The translations under genes and the position numbers were made by a program. A stretch of 64,000 bases of DNA from Spirochaetota bacterium (lineage in GTDB: Bacteria > Spirochaetota > UBA12135 > COTS27 > JAFLEE01). Each line of letters opens with the position of its first letter. Position 1 is the stretch's first letter. Location of the stretch: contig JAFLEE010000001.1 in the NCBI GenBank assembly GCA_017302015.1, positions 1 to 64,000 on the forward strand. Direction: 5' to 3'. Below are positions 31,067 to 39,517 of the stretch, piece by piece. The notes beneath the pieces are model-generated. The model saw only the letters and a list, made by a program, of their open reading frames with translations, searched no databases and was not told where the DNA came from.

Positions 31067-32302
31067 ATGGCGCTCCCCGATCTCTGTGCGGCCCTCGGGG
31101 CCCTGGAACGCGACCATGCCCGCCGCCGCCTCCGCCCCTTGGAGCAAAGCGGCCCCGTGTTGCGCCTCGGGGGGCGCGAACTCGTCAATTTTTCCTCCAA
31201 CGATTACCTCGACCTCGCCCGCGAGCCCGAAGTCGTCGAGGGCGCCCGGCGGGCCCTGGAACGCTGGGGCGCGGGCGCCGGCTCATCGCGCCTCATCACC
31301 GGAAACACGACGCTGACCGAAGAACTCGAGGCGGAACTCGCCGCCTGGAAGGGCTGCGAAGCCGCCCTCGTCTTCTCCTCGGGATACCTGGCCAACCTCG
31401 CGCTCCTCGGCGCGTTCGCGGGGCCCGGGACCCCCGTCTTCGCCGACCGCCTCGCCCACGCTTCCCTCATCGACGGCATGCTCCTTTCCAAGGCCCCCTG
31501 GTCGCGCTTCCGCCATAACGACGTCTCGCATTTGGCGGAGCAACTCGCCTCCCGAAAAACAACCGGAGCCCTCATCGCCACCGAATCCGTGTTCTCGATG
31601 GAGGGCGACCTCGCGCCGCTCCCGCAACTCGCCTCCCGAAAAACAACCGGAGCCCTCATCGCCACCGAATCCGTGTTCTCGATGGAGGGCGACCTCGCGC
31701 CGCTCCCGCAACTCGCCTCCCTTGCGGCGGCCTCGGGCGCCTGGCTGCTCGTCGACGAGGCCCACGCCACCGGCGTCTTCGGCGAAGCGGGCGAGGGCTT
31801 GACCCCGGGGCTCCCCGTCGGGCGCGAAAACCTCCTCGCCATGGGCACCTTCGGGAAGGCCCTCGGAAACTCGGGCGCCTATTTTTGCGGCACCCGGGTC
31901 CAACGGGATTGGCTGGTGAATACCGCTAGGTCCTTCATCTTCACCACGGCCCTTCCCCCCTCGGTGCTCGGCGGGACCCTCGCCGCCGTCAGGTACTTGC
32001 GCAAGCATCCGGGCCTCGGCCGCGCGCTCCTGGACCGATCCGCCGCCCTCAAGACGTCGTTGGAACGGCGCGGCGTCCCGATGGTGCCATCGGCGTCCCA
32101 GATCCTTTCGGTCTTCTGCGGGGCCAACGAAAAAGCCCTCTCCCTCGCCGCCCACCTCGAAGCCAAGGGCTACCTCGCCGTCGCCATCCGCCCCCCGACC
32201 GTAGAGCCCGGCAAGGCCCGCGTACGCCTCTCCCTGACCCGGGGGATCACGGAGGAACAGGCGGTGGGCTTGGTGGATGCGGTGGCCTCCTTCCCGTTCT
32301 GA
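31067..32302 (+). CDS. bioF: 8-amino-7-oxononanoate synthase-like (BioF/KBL family), internally duplicated
   Basis: This is a PLP alpha-oxoamine synthase: BioF condenses pimeloyl-ACP and alanine in biotin synthesis. It has LVNFSSNDYLDLA, GAGSSRLITGNT, VDEAHATGVFG and the PLP lysine in GTFGKALGNSG. The 411-aa length comes from a perfect in-frame 28-residue tandem duplication in the ESVFSMEGDLAPL region; without it the protein would be 383 aa, the normal BioF size. The duplicated part lies before the VDEAH strand, close to the active site. Function may be impaired, or the duplication may be an assembly error. No other biotin genes are next to it, so KBL-type or other acyl transfer is possible. 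Confidence 0.85.
   Translation: MALPDLCAALGALERDHARRRLRPLEQSGPVLRLGGRELVNFSSNDYLDLAREPEVVEGARRALERWGAGAGSSRLITGNTTLTEELEAELAAWKGCEAALVFSSGYLANLALLGAFAGPGTPVFADRLAHASLIDGMLLSKAPWSRFRHNDVSHLAEQLASRKTTGALIATESVFSMEGDLAPLPQLASRKTTGALIATESVFSMEGDLAPLPQLASLAAASGAWLLVDEAHATGVFGEAGEGLTPGLPVGRENLLAMGTFGKALGNSGAYFCGTRVQRDWLVNTARSFIFTTALPPSVLGGTLAAVRYLRKHPGLGRALLDRSAALKTSLERRGVPMVPSASQILSVFCGANEKALSLAAHLEAKGYLAVAIRPPTVEPGKARVRLSLTRGITEEQAVGLVDAVASFPF
31541..31721 (+). repeat. 84-bp perfect tandem duplication inside bioF
   Basis: Two complete identical 84-bp units (31541-31624 and 31625-31708) are followed by the first 13 bases of a third copy (31709-31721). The period is 28 codons, so the frame is kept. 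Confidence 0.95.
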
Positions 32303-32323
32303 CCACCGGCCGATTCGTCCCGC

Positions 32324-32352
32324 TTTACCTCGCGTATGAAATTCACGATATT
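32324..32352 (+). promoter_or_regulatory. Promoter of the formylglycine-enzyme-family gene
   Basis: TTTACC and GATATT are 17 bp apart. The -10 ends six bases before the second of two tandem ATG codons (32359), and no Shine-Dalgarno is present. Confidence 0.5.
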
Positions 32353-32355
32353 TCT

Positions 32356-33192
32356 ATGATGGCCGGAAAATCCATCCCGCGGCGCGAGCGAGCGCTTGGC
32401 GTCTTTTTTTCCTCACTTATCCTGGCGACCCTCGCTTTGGCGGCGGGCGGATCCCAGCCCGCGCCCCTCTCCTTCGAGGTCAAGGGGGTGAAATTCCGCA
32501 TGCTCCCGGTTCCGGCCGGAAGCTTCACCATGGGCAGCCCGCCCTCCGAACTTTCCCGCGGGCGTTCCGAGGTCCTCCATCCCGTGTCCTTCAGCCGCGC
32601 GTTCTACCTCGCGGAGCACGAGATGACCCAAGATCTGTTCCAGGCGATCACGGGAACGAATGCGGCGATGATCAAGGGTCCCCGCCTCCCGGTGGAACTC
32701 GTCAGTTGGGAGGAGGCGATGGAATGCTGCCGCAAACTCACGCGGCTGACGGGCACGGCCTTCACCCTGCCCACGGAATCCCAGTGGGAATACGCCTGCC
32801 GCGCCGGAACAAGCACGCCCTTTTCCTTCGGCCACGACCTCGACTCGAAAAACGCCAATTTCGACGGCGAGGCGCCCTATGGCCTCGGCGCCGCGGGACC
32901 CTCCCGCGGGCAGGTTATCCCCGTCGGCAGTTTCCGGACCAATGCCTGGGGCTTCTACGACATGCACGGCAATGTCTGGGAGTGGTGCCTCGATTGGTAC
33001 GGGAAATATCCCTACCAAGCCGTCACCGACCCCCAAGGTCCCGAAGCCGGCGTGCTGCGCGTCTACCGCGGCGGGAGTTGGCTGGGCTCCGGCGCCAATT
33101 GCCGGTCCGCCGTGCGCAATTCCTCGGAGCCCCAGGACAAGATTTTAGGCGTGGGCTTTCGCCTCGCCTGCCCCGCGCCCACGGCGAATTGA
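32356..33192 (+). CDS. Exported formylglycine-generating-enzyme family protein
   Basis: The 278-aa protein has a signal peptide (about residues 10-31, ending ALAAGG). An FGE-sulfatase (SUMF1-type) domain follows: MLPVPAGSFTMGSPPSE, FYLAEHEMTQDLFQ, PVELVSWEEAMECCRKL, FTLPTESQWEYACRAG, GFYDMHGNVWEWCLDWYG and YRGGSW. True sulfatase activators carry a C-terminal Cys pair; here the end reads RSAVRNSS...GVGFRLAC, so only a terminal Cys is seen. It may be a structural or polysaccharide-associated member of the family rather than an activating oxidase. No sulfatase gene is nearby. Confidence 0.85.
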   Translation: MMAGKSIPRRERALGVFFSSLILATLALAAGGSQPAPLSFEVKGVKFRMLPVPAGSFTMGSPPSELSRGRSEVLHPVSFSRAFYLAEHEMTQDLFQAITGTNAAMIKGPRLPVELVSWEEAMECCRKLTRLTGTAFTLPTESQWEYACRAGTSTPFSFGHDLDSKNANFDGEAPYGLGAAGPSRGQVIPVGSFRTNAWGFYDMHGNVWEWCLDWYGKYPYQAVTDPQGPEAGVLRVYRGGSWLGSGANCRSAVRNSSEPQDKILGVGFRLACPAPTAN

Positions 33193-33283
33193 AACGGCCC
33201 CAGCGGCCCTCACGCTACGCAACGGCCGATTCGACGATCCATGGGCGTCTTTCACGGAGGGCGGGGCTCAATTTTCCATTTCC

Positions 33284-33312
33284 ACGATCGGCTCCAAATA
33301 GGAGCCGATCGT
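33284..33312 (+). terminator. Terminator-like hairpin after the formylglycine-family gene
   Basis: A perfect 12-bp stem (ACGATCGGCTCC / GGAGCCGATCGT) with an AAATA loop is followed by TTCGTCCGGTTTT. It lies 90 bases after the stop and before the next promoter, so it probably ends the upstream transcript. Confidence 0.65.
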
Positions 33313-33382
33313 TTCGTCCGGTTTTATCGTTGAGGCAATGGGGGGCTTTCCGTCCGGAAATCCGAGGACGCATCGCGGAGAA

Positions 33383-33411
33383 TTGACAAGCGTCCTTCCG
33401 GGCATTACAAT
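33383..33411 (+). promoter_or_regulatory. Consensus promoter of the GH52 gene
   Basis: TTGACA-N17-TACAAT is the best sigma-70 promoter in the window. Transcription from about 33418 gives a 35-base AT-rich leader with CCAGGAG before the ATG at 33453. Confidence 0.8.
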
Positions 33412-33452
33412 TCTGTAGTTATTTATATATCAGATTCGATCCAGGAGTTTCC

Positions 33453-35546
33453 ATGGATTCCCGACCCGTTTCCTTCCATGCCCACCATTCCCCCGTAGGG
33501 GCCTATGGAAGCCTGACCCTGGGCCTCTTCAACGCTAACGGGGGCTTCGCCCTGGAAAAAGGCTCACCGGCGGACCAAGCCGTCTACGTCGGATGGATCC
33601 AAGGGGGACGGGGGAGGATGTTCCCCTTCTACAAGGGCGCCTCCGATGAAGAAGCGGCCTACCACGCCGGCGCGAAGGCTTCCGATGAACTCATCCGTCC
33701 CTTCGCCGCCGATGAGATCGCCCGCGAGTACGGCTGGGCCACCGATTCCTTCCGCGCCCCCGCCATCCGCTTCGATATTTTAAGCCCCTTCTACCGGCTC
33801 ACCGAGATTCGCCTTGCGGATCGCGAGACCTTGCAGCGCGAGTCCTGCCCTGCCCTCTGGCTGCGCCTGCATTTCGACAATCGCGGGGGAAAGGAACCGC
33901 TCACCGGGGTCTTCGGCATCCAGGCGCCCGAGAAATCCCGGCGCCCCCTCGAGTCGGCGGACGACCTAAAGGGCTTCCAATTCGGGGAGGACCGCCTCGC
34001 CTTCGGTTCCCGCGACGCGGACCGCACCTTCATGGGATTTAGTCTCCAGGCGGTCGTGAAGAACCCGGCCCGGCCGCCCCAGCACCGCCTCGGCGGCTCG
34101 ATGGGCCTCCTCTTCGACGTCCCGCCGGGGCAAGCGCGGGAGGTGATGGTGCTCGCCGCCTTCCACCGGGGCGGCCTCGTCACCACGGGGATCGAGGCCG
34201 AGTACGAGTACGCGCGCCATTTTCCCACGGCCGCCTCGGTCCTCGACTACGCCCATGAAAAGCGGGCCTGGTACCTCGAGGAGGCCGCCAAGCGCGACCG
34301 GGAATTGGAGGCGACCCCGTGCTCCGCCGACCAACGCTGGCTCATCGCCCACGCCACCCGGTCCTATTGGGGAAACACCCAGTGGCTGCGCGCCGGCGGC
34401 GAACCTCTTTGGGTCGTCAACGAGGGCGAGTACCGCATGCTCAACACCTTCGATCTCACGGTCGACCAGGTCTTCTGGGAGCTCGCCTTCTCGCCGTGGA
34501 CGGTCCGAAACGAACTCGAGTGGTTCCACCGCCGCTACGCCTACGTCGACGAGGTCTACCTGCCGGGCGCCTACGGGGCGCGCGTCCCCGGCGGGCTCAG
34601 CTTCACCCACGACATGGGCGTGGCCAACCATTTTACGCCCCCGGGCCTCTCCTCCTATGAACTCGGCGGCCTCGACCGCCTCTGCTTCTCCTACATGACC
34701 CACGAGCAACTCGTGAATTGGGTCCTCTGCGCCGCGCTCTACCTCCACGAAACCGGCGACCGAGAGTTCCTGCTGCGCCACGGGCCCACCCTCTCGGCCT
34801 GCCTCGAGAGCCTCCTGCGCCGCGACCATCCCGACGAGGCCCGCCGCGACGGCGTGATGAAACTCGAGAGTTCCCGCTGCGAGGGCGGGGGGGAAATCAC
34901 CACCTACGATTCCCTCGACCATTCCCTCGGCCAGAGCCGCCAGAATCTCTACCTCGCCGTGAAGGGCTGGGCGGCCTACCTCGCCCTGGAAAAAGTCCTC
35001 GGCGGGAGCGGGAACGGGGCCCAGGCGCTCCAGGCCCGGCGGGGCGCCGAACGCGCCGCCCGCACCATCGCCGCCGCCTTCGACGAGAAGAAGGGCTTCA
35101 TCCCCGCCCTCCTCGACGGGAAATCGGAGAGCGCCATCCTCCCCGGCATCGAGGGGTTGGTCTTCCCCTACCGCCTGGGCCTCGCCGACGCCCTTTCCGA
35201 ATCGGGCCCCTATGGGGCCCTCCTACGGGCGCTCAAGCGCCACTTCGTGAACATCCTGAAGCCGGGCATCTGCCTCTACGACGACGGCGGATGGAAACTC
35301 TCCTCCACCGCCGACAACTCGTGGATGAGCAAGATCTGCCTCTGCCAATATGTGGCCCGGGAAGTCCTGGGCATCCCCGCGCAAGACGGGGGGAGGGCCG
35401 ACGCGGCGCACGTCCGGTGGGAGGCGGTGGGCTCGGCCGACCAGGCCTGCTCCGACCAGTTCTCCTCCGGCGTGGCCCGGGGGAGCAAGTACTATCCCCG
35501 GATCGTGACGACCTGGCTATGGACCACGGAGCGGAAACCGGCGTGA
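33453..35546 (+). CDS. GH52 family beta-xylosidase
   Basis: The 697-aa protein matches glycoside hydrolase family 52 along its length. It starts with FHAHHSPVGAYGSLTLG. The nucleophile Glu lies in WVVNEGEYRMLNTFDLTVDQ (about residues 325-344), followed by SFTHDMGVANHF and MTHEQLVNWVLCAALY. The acid/base Asp lies in ITTYDSLDHSLGQ, and the protein ends with SKYYPRIVTTWLW. GH52 enzymes release xylose from the non-reducing end of xylo-oligosaccharides with retention. It has no signal peptide, so it works on imported oligomers. AGGAG supports the start. It has its own strong promoter and no co-directional transporter beside it. Confidence 0.93.
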   Translation: MDSRPVSFHAHHSPVGAYGSLTLGLFNANGGFALEKGSPADQAVYVGWIQGGRGRMFPFYKGASDEEAAYHAGAKASDELIRPFAADEIAREYGWATDSFRAPAIRFDILSPFYRLTEIRLADRETLQRESCPALWLRLHFDNRGGKEPLTGVFGIQAPEKSRRPLESADDLKGFQFGEDRLAFGSRDADRTFMGFSLQAVVKNPARPPQHRLGGSMGLLFDVPPGQAREVMVLAAFHRGGLVTTGIEAEYEYARHFPTAASVLDYAHEKRAWYLEEAAKRDRELEATPCSADQRWLIAHATRSYWGNTQWLRAGGEPLWVVNEGEYRMLNTFDLTVDQVFWELAFSPWTVRNELEWFHRRYAYVDEVYLPGAYGARVPGGLSFTHDMGVANHFTPPGLSSYELGGLDRLCFSYMTHEQLVNWVLCAALYLHETGDREFLLRHGPTLSACLESLLRRDHPDEARRDGVMKLESSRCEGGGEITTYDSLDHSLGQSRQNLYLAVKGWAAYLALEKVLGGSGNGAQALQARRGAERAARTIAAAFDEKKGFIPALLDGKSESAILPGIEGLVFPYRLGLADALSESGPYGALLRALKRHFVNILKPGICLYDDGGWKLSSTADNSWMSKICLCQYVAREVLGIPAQDGGRADAAHVRWEAVGSADQACSDQFSSGVARGSKYYPRIVTTWLWTTERKPA

Positions 35547-35620
35547 ATTCGGCCCACCGGGCGGCGGGGGTTGCGTTTCCGGGGCCCGAAAAATCCGCCC
35601 CCAGCGTCCCGCCGGCATAT

Positions 35621-35626
35621 TAAATT
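35621..35626 (+). promoter_or_regulatory. Candidate -10 of hslU
   Basis: TAAATT in an AT-rich patch ends eight bases before the hslU ATG. The same stretch contains AAGGGG, so a short-leader mRNA with a Shine-Dalgarno from an upstream promoter is also possible. Confidence 0.4.
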
Positions 35627-35634
35627 AAAGGGGC

Positions 35635-36984
35635 ATGGAAGCCCCGTCCGCTCCCGATGACCTCACCCCGGCCGCCATCGTGGCCGAACTCGACAAGTAC
35701 ATCGTGGGCCAGAAAGAGGCCAAGAAGGCCGTGGCCATCGCGCTGCGAAACCGCACGCGCCGGCGCCTCGTGCCCGGGGAACTCCGCGACGAGATCGCCC
35801 CGAAGAACATCATCCTCATCGGGGCCACCGGCGTGGGCAAGACCGAGATCGCCCGCCGCCTGGCGCGCCTCACCGGGTCCCCCTTCCTGAAGGTCGAGGC
35901 CACCAAGTTCACGGAAGTCGGTTACGTCGGGCGCGATGTCGAGTCCATCATCCGCGACCTCACCGGCGTGGCGGTCAGCCGTGAAAAAACCCGCCTGCGC
36001 GACCAGGCCAAAGACGAGATCGCGCGCCTCGCGGAAGAGCGGCTCCTCGATGCCCTCCTCCCGGCCGCGCCCAAATCCGCCGCCCCGCCCGACCCCGCTT
36101 TGCGCGAGGCGGCGCGCCTGCGCCTACGGGCGGGGGAGTTCGAGGAGAAGTTCGTCGAGATCGACCAGGGCCCGAGGGCCCAGGTGAAGAACGCCATGAT
36201 CGGCTTCGTCCCCGGGCAGGGCACGGAGGGGATGGACGAACTGATCCAGAACCTCGTGGGCCAGGTGTCCGCGGGAACCCGTCGACGGCGGCGCCTCAAG
36301 GTCCGCGAAGCGCGCCTGCGCCTCGAGGAGCAGGCCGCCGAGCGGCTCATCGACAACGACAAGGTCAGCGCGCGGGCCATCGAGGCCGTCGAAGGCTCGG
36401 GCATCGTCTTCATCGACGAGATCGACAAGGTCGCCGCGGCGGAGGGCGGCCGGGGGCACGGCCCCGACATCTCGCGGGAGGGGGTGCAGCGCGATCTGCT
36501 GCCCCTCGTCGAAGGGTGCACGGTGCAGACGCGCTGGGGCCTGGTGAAGACCGACCACGTGCTCTTCATCGCCTCCGGGGCCTTCCACACCTCCCGCCCC
36601 GGCGATCTCATCCCCGAACTCCAGGGGCGCTTCCCGATCCGGGTGGAACTGAGCGCCCTCACGGCGGAGGACCTCGAGAAGATCCTCACCCAGCCGAAGA
36701 ATGCGCTCCTCGCCCAGTACCGGGCCCTCCTCGCCACCGAGGGCGTCGCGCTCTCCTTCACCCCCGACGCGGTGGCGGAGATCGCCCGGACCGCCTACGA
36801 GATCAACCAGGGCGGCCATAATATCGGGGCCCGCCGCCTCGCCACGGTCATGGAGCGCCTCTTGGAGGACGTGCTCTTCCGTGCGCCCGACACGGCCCCC
36901 GAAGTCGCCATCGATGCGGCCTTCGTCCGCGAGAAACTCGAACCCATCCGGGGCGCGCGCGACCTCTCCCGCGATATCCTTTGA
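35635..36984 (+). CDS. hslU: ATP-dependent protease ATPase subunit HslU
   Basis: HslU unfolds proteins for the HslV peptidase. The 449-aa AAA+ protein starts LDKYIVGQKEAKKAVAIAL. It has Walker A GATGVGKTEIARR, the HslU pore loop in KFTEVGYVGRDVESI, Walker B GIVFIDEIDK, sensor region FIASGAFHTSRP and the C-terminal ANLATVMERL-type end (RRLATVMERLLEDVLF). The I-domain is in the middle (about residues 110-240). hslV normally lies immediately upstream; here the upstream gene is GH52, so hslV must be elsewhere or absent. The stop overlaps the next gene. Confidence 0.95.
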   Translation: MEAPSAPDDLTPAAIVAELDKYIVGQKEAKKAVAIALRNRTRRRLVPGELRDEIAPKNIILIGATGVGKTEIARRLARLTGSPFLKVEATKFTEVGYVGRDVESIIRDLTGVAVSREKTRLRDQAKDEIARLAEERLLDALLPAAPKSAAPPDPALREAARLRLRAGEFEEKFVEIDQGPRAQVKNAMIGFVPGQGTEGMDELIQNLVGQVSAGTRRRRRLKVREARLRLEEQAAERLIDNDKVSARAIEAVEGSGIVFIDEIDKVAAAEGGRGHGPDISREGVQRDLLPLVEGCTVQTRWGLVKTDHVLFIASGAFHTSRPGDLIPELQGRFPIRVELSALTAEDLEKILTQPKNALLAQYRALLATEGVALSFTPDAVAEIARTAYEINQGGHNIGARRLATVMERLLEDVLFRAPDTAPEVAIDAAFVREKLEPIRGARDLSRDIL

Positions 36985-37844
36985 AGACCCGCCCCGCCCT
37001 GCTCCTTTTCATCGCGCTCTCCATCGCCCTCCACGCCGGGGTCCTCTGGCTCGCCCATCGCCAATTCTCCATCGCCTTGGGCGGCGACGATGCCCGATCC
37101 AAGGACGCGCTCGCCTCGCGTTCGGCGCAGCGGCAAGTGCTCCTCGACCTCCAGGGCGAGAAGCCCGATCCCGGGAAGGATGAGACGGGCAAATTCCTCG
37201 CCAACCAAGACCGCCGGGGGCTCGGCCGGGTGACCGAAGAGAAGGGGATCAACCGCCTCGGCAGCCAAAACCAGGGCTCCCTCCAGCCGCCCCCCCCCTC
37301 CCAAGCTAGCCCCCAGCCCAAGCTCCCCGAGAAATCCGAACACGGCGAGCGCGCCCAAAAGAACCGTCCCTCCATGTCGATGGAGGCCCCGGTGGCCGTT
37401 TGGACCGGCGAGGGCCAAGCCCTCAATCTCGGGGAGGCCTCCGCCCGGTTCCAGATCGGCAGCGAAGCCTACATCTACGCCGACTTCCTCAACCACTATT
37501 TCAAATCAATGGTGAAATCCCTGATGCCGTTCTTGGAAGCCAATAACTTGGCCACCCACCTGATGACCGACGATGCCGTCTCCCTCCTCACCTGGGTCGA
37601 CCGCCAGGGGCGCATCGGATTCGACCGCATGCTGGTCGCCAGCCGCACCCAGCCCTTCCTCAACCATGCCGTGGAGGGCGCCGCCAGCGTGGCCGCCGCC
37701 CTGCCCGCCCCCCCCGCCTCGCTCTTCTCACCGAGTGCCGAAAGGGTGTATATTCCCCTGGAGATCACCCTGCGGGGCTCCCCCGGGGTCATCTCCCTGT
37801 GCGTGCCGAAAATCATGCCATCGTCCAAATCCGAGGCCCCATGA
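36981..37844 (+). CDS. TonB-like membrane-anchored protein
   Basis: The 287-aa product has an N-terminal membrane segment (about residues 7-25), a Gln/Pro/Lys-rich spacer (about 45-130), and a C-terminal globular domain (about 150-275). That topology and the ending with YIPLEITL resemble TonB/TolA-type energy-transducing proteins. The conserved TonB box partner ExbB/ExbD genes are not nearby. The start is a TTG overlapping the hslU stop (TTGA), so it is translationally coupled; an ATG alternative is not available near the membrane segment. It overlaps the response regulator gene by ATGA. Confidence 0.65.
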   Translation: MKTRPALLLFIALSIALHAGVLWLAHRQFSIALGGDDARSKDALASRSAQRQVLLDLQGEKPDPGKDETGKFLANQDRRGLGRVTEEKGINRLGSQNQGSLQPPPPSQASPQPKLPEKSEHGERAQKNRPSMSMEAPVAVWTGEGQALNLGEASARFQIGSEAYIYADFLNHYFKSMVKSLMPFLEANNLATHLMTDDAVSLLTWVDRQGRIGFDRMLVASRTQPFLNHAVEGAASVAAALPAPPASLFSPSAERVYIPLEITLRGSPGVISLCVPKIMPSSKSEAP

Positions 37845-38302
37845 AAATCAACGAAGACAACCTGATCTTGATGATCGACGACAGCGCGGAAGACTACGAG
37901 TTCGCGAAGAAATCCTTCCACAAGGCCGGCCTCAATAGCGTCATCCTCCACATCAATAACGGCAAAGAGGGCCTCGATTACCTCCTGCGCCGCGGCAAGT
38001 ACGCCGCGGAGAAGGAGAAGCCCCTCCCCCGCATGATCCTCCTCGACATCAATATGCCCGACATGGACGGCCTCGAGGTGCTCAAGGCCGTCAAGCAGGA
38101 CCGCAATCTGCAGGTCATCCCGGTCATCATGCTCTCGTCTTCGGTCGAGGGAAAAGACATCAAGCAGGCCTACGAACTCGGCGCCGACAGTTATATCGCC
38201 AAGCCGGTCTCCATCAACGGCCTCTTCCGCGCCATCGAGATGCTCAAGAATTATTGGTTCGAGATCGTGGTGCTCCGCAAGCCGATGACGCTCATCGAAT
38301 AG
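37841..38302 (+). CDS. Single-domain response regulator (Rcp1-like)
   Basis: The 153-aa protein is a stand-alone receiver. The acidic pair is in LMIDDSAEDYEF, the phosphoacceptor Asp in ILLDINMPDMDG, the Ser/Thr in VIMLSSS and the Lys in SYIAKPVS. The spacing with an insert (LDYLLRRGKYAAEKEKP) is that of Rcp1-type regulators, which pair with phytochromes and other hybrid kinases. There is no output domain, so it would act through protein contacts. No histidine kinase is adjacent. It overlaps the TonB-like gene by ATGA. Confidence 0.9.
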   Translation: MKINEDNLILMIDDSAEDYEFAKKSFHKAGLNSVILHINNGKEGLDYLLRRGKYAAEKEKPLPRMILLDINMPDMDGLEVLKAVKQDRNLQVIPVIMLSSSVEGKDIKQAYELGADSYIAKPVSINGLFRAIEMLKNYWFEIVVLRKPMTLIE

Positions 38303-38331
38303 CGGGCGCGCCGAGGCGCCCCGCTTTATTT
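38301..38331. terminator. Bidirectional terminator between response regulator and galE
   Basis: AGCGGGCGC pairs with GCGCCCCGCT (one bulged C), followed by TTATTT on the plus strand. It spans the gap between the two convergent stop codons. Confidence 0.65.
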
Positions 38332-39393
38332 CTTGAACTTGCCCTTGCGCGGGCCGTTCATCCACGCCCAGGCGGTCCGCACGATGGAGTCGAGGTCTTG
38401 GTACTGGGCCTTCCAGCCCAAGACCTTCTCGGCGAGGGCGGGGTTGGCCACGAGTTCCGGGGGGTCGCCCGGGCGGCGGTCGCCCTCGACGAGGGGGATG
38501 GGGAGGCCCGTCACCCGTTTGCAGGATTCGATGATCTCCTGGACGGAATGGCCGTGGCCGGTGCCCAGGTTGAGGCCGATGGAGGCGCCGCCCTTCCTCA
38601 GATAGTCGAGGGCCATGACATGGGCCCGGGCGAGGTCGAGGATGTGGATGTAATCCCGGATGCAGGTGCCGTCGGGGGTCGGGTAATCCCGGCCGAAGAC
38701 CGTGATGTTGGGGCGGCGGCCCGCGGCGGCCATGAGCACCAGGGGGATGATATGGGTCTCCGGGTCGTGGTCTTCGCCGATGAGCGCGTCTTCGGAGGCC
38801 CCGGAGGCGTTGAAATAGCGCAGCTTCACGCTCTGGAGGCCCCAGGCCGGCTCGAAATCGGCGAGGATGCGCTCGAGCATGAGTTTGCTCATGCCGTAGG
38901 GGTTGATGGGCGCCTGGGGGTGCTTCTCATCGATGGGCACGTATTGGGGGTTGCCGAAGGTGGCGGCCGTGGACGAAAAGATGAAGCGCTTGGCGCCATG
39001 GCGCTTCATGGCCTCGAGGAGCACCAACGGCGCGGCGGTGTTATTGGCGTAGTACTTCGCGGGCTCGCGCACCGATTCGGGCACGGAGGTCCAAGCCGCG
39101 AAATGGATGACGCCCTCGATGGCGTGCTTGCGGAAGATCGCTTCGACCGTCTTCGCGTCGCCGATATGGCCCTTGACGAACGCCACGCCCCGGTCGACGA
39201 GGGCGTCCCGGTGGCCGTAGGCGAGATCGTCCAGCACCACCACGCGCTCCCCGGCCGCCACCAGCATCCGCACGGTGTGGCTGCCGATATAGCCGGCGCC
39301 GCCGGTCACGAGGAGCGCCGGAGCCCCGGCCTTCCGCGATCGGGGGGCGTTTCCGCTTTTCTTTTTCGTCGGGGAGGTTTTCTTCTTGGCCAT
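38326..39393 (-). CDS. galE: UDP-glucose 4-epimerase
   Basis: GalE interconverts UDP-glucose and UDP-galactose. The 355-aa protein has the NAD loop LVTGGAGYIGSHTVRML (near residues 27-43), FIFSSTAATFG with the catalytic Ser/Thr, the Tyr-x3-Lys pair in NPYGMSKLML, RYFNASGA and DGTCIRDYIHILDLA. A Lys/Ser/Pro-rich N-terminal tail of about 25 residues precedes the Rossmann fold. GGAG before the ATG at 39393 decides this start over the ATG at 39405. It complements the nearby beta-galactosidase by handling galactose, and it also supplies surface polysaccharides. Confidence 0.94.
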   Translation of the reverse strand: MAKKKTSPTKKKSGNAPRSRKAGAPALLVTGGAGYIGSHTVRMLVAAGERVVVLDDLAYGHRDALVDRGVAFVKGHIGDAKTVEAIFRKHAIEGVIHFAAWTSVPESVREPAKYYANNTAAPLVLLEAMKRHGAKRFIFSSTAATFGNPQYVPIDEKHPQAPINPYGMSKLMLERILADFEPAWGLQSVKLRYFNASGASEDALIGEDHDPETHIIPLVLMAAAGRRPNITVFGRDYPTPDGTCIRDYIHILDLARAHVMALDYLRKGGASIGLNLGTGHGHSVQEIIESCKRVTGLPIPLVEGDRRPGDPPELVANPALAEKVLGWKAQYQDLDSIVRTAWAWMNGPRKGKFKK

Positions 39394-39517
39394 GGCGGGC
39401 TCCATCGGCGGGGGATCCCCGATTTTACAATCGGTTCGATCGGGGTCTGTGAGCTTCCCATCGTATAGTTCCGAAACGGTCCGGCCGGGCGATCCCCGCG
39501 TTTCCCCAAATACAATC

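Noticed and set aside
31541-31721. Direct repeat considered as CRISPR or satellite
   Set aside because: There is no spacer: two identical abutting units and a fragment within a coding frame.
33453-35546. GH15 or GH94 assignment
   Set aside because: The VNEGEYRMLNTFDL and TYDSLDHSLGQ motifs and the end-to-end match fit GH52.
39511-39516. TACAAT before the M23 peptidase gene as its -10
   Set aside because: It ends one base before the ATG, too close for transcription to include the start codon; it is simply upstream coding-like sequence.
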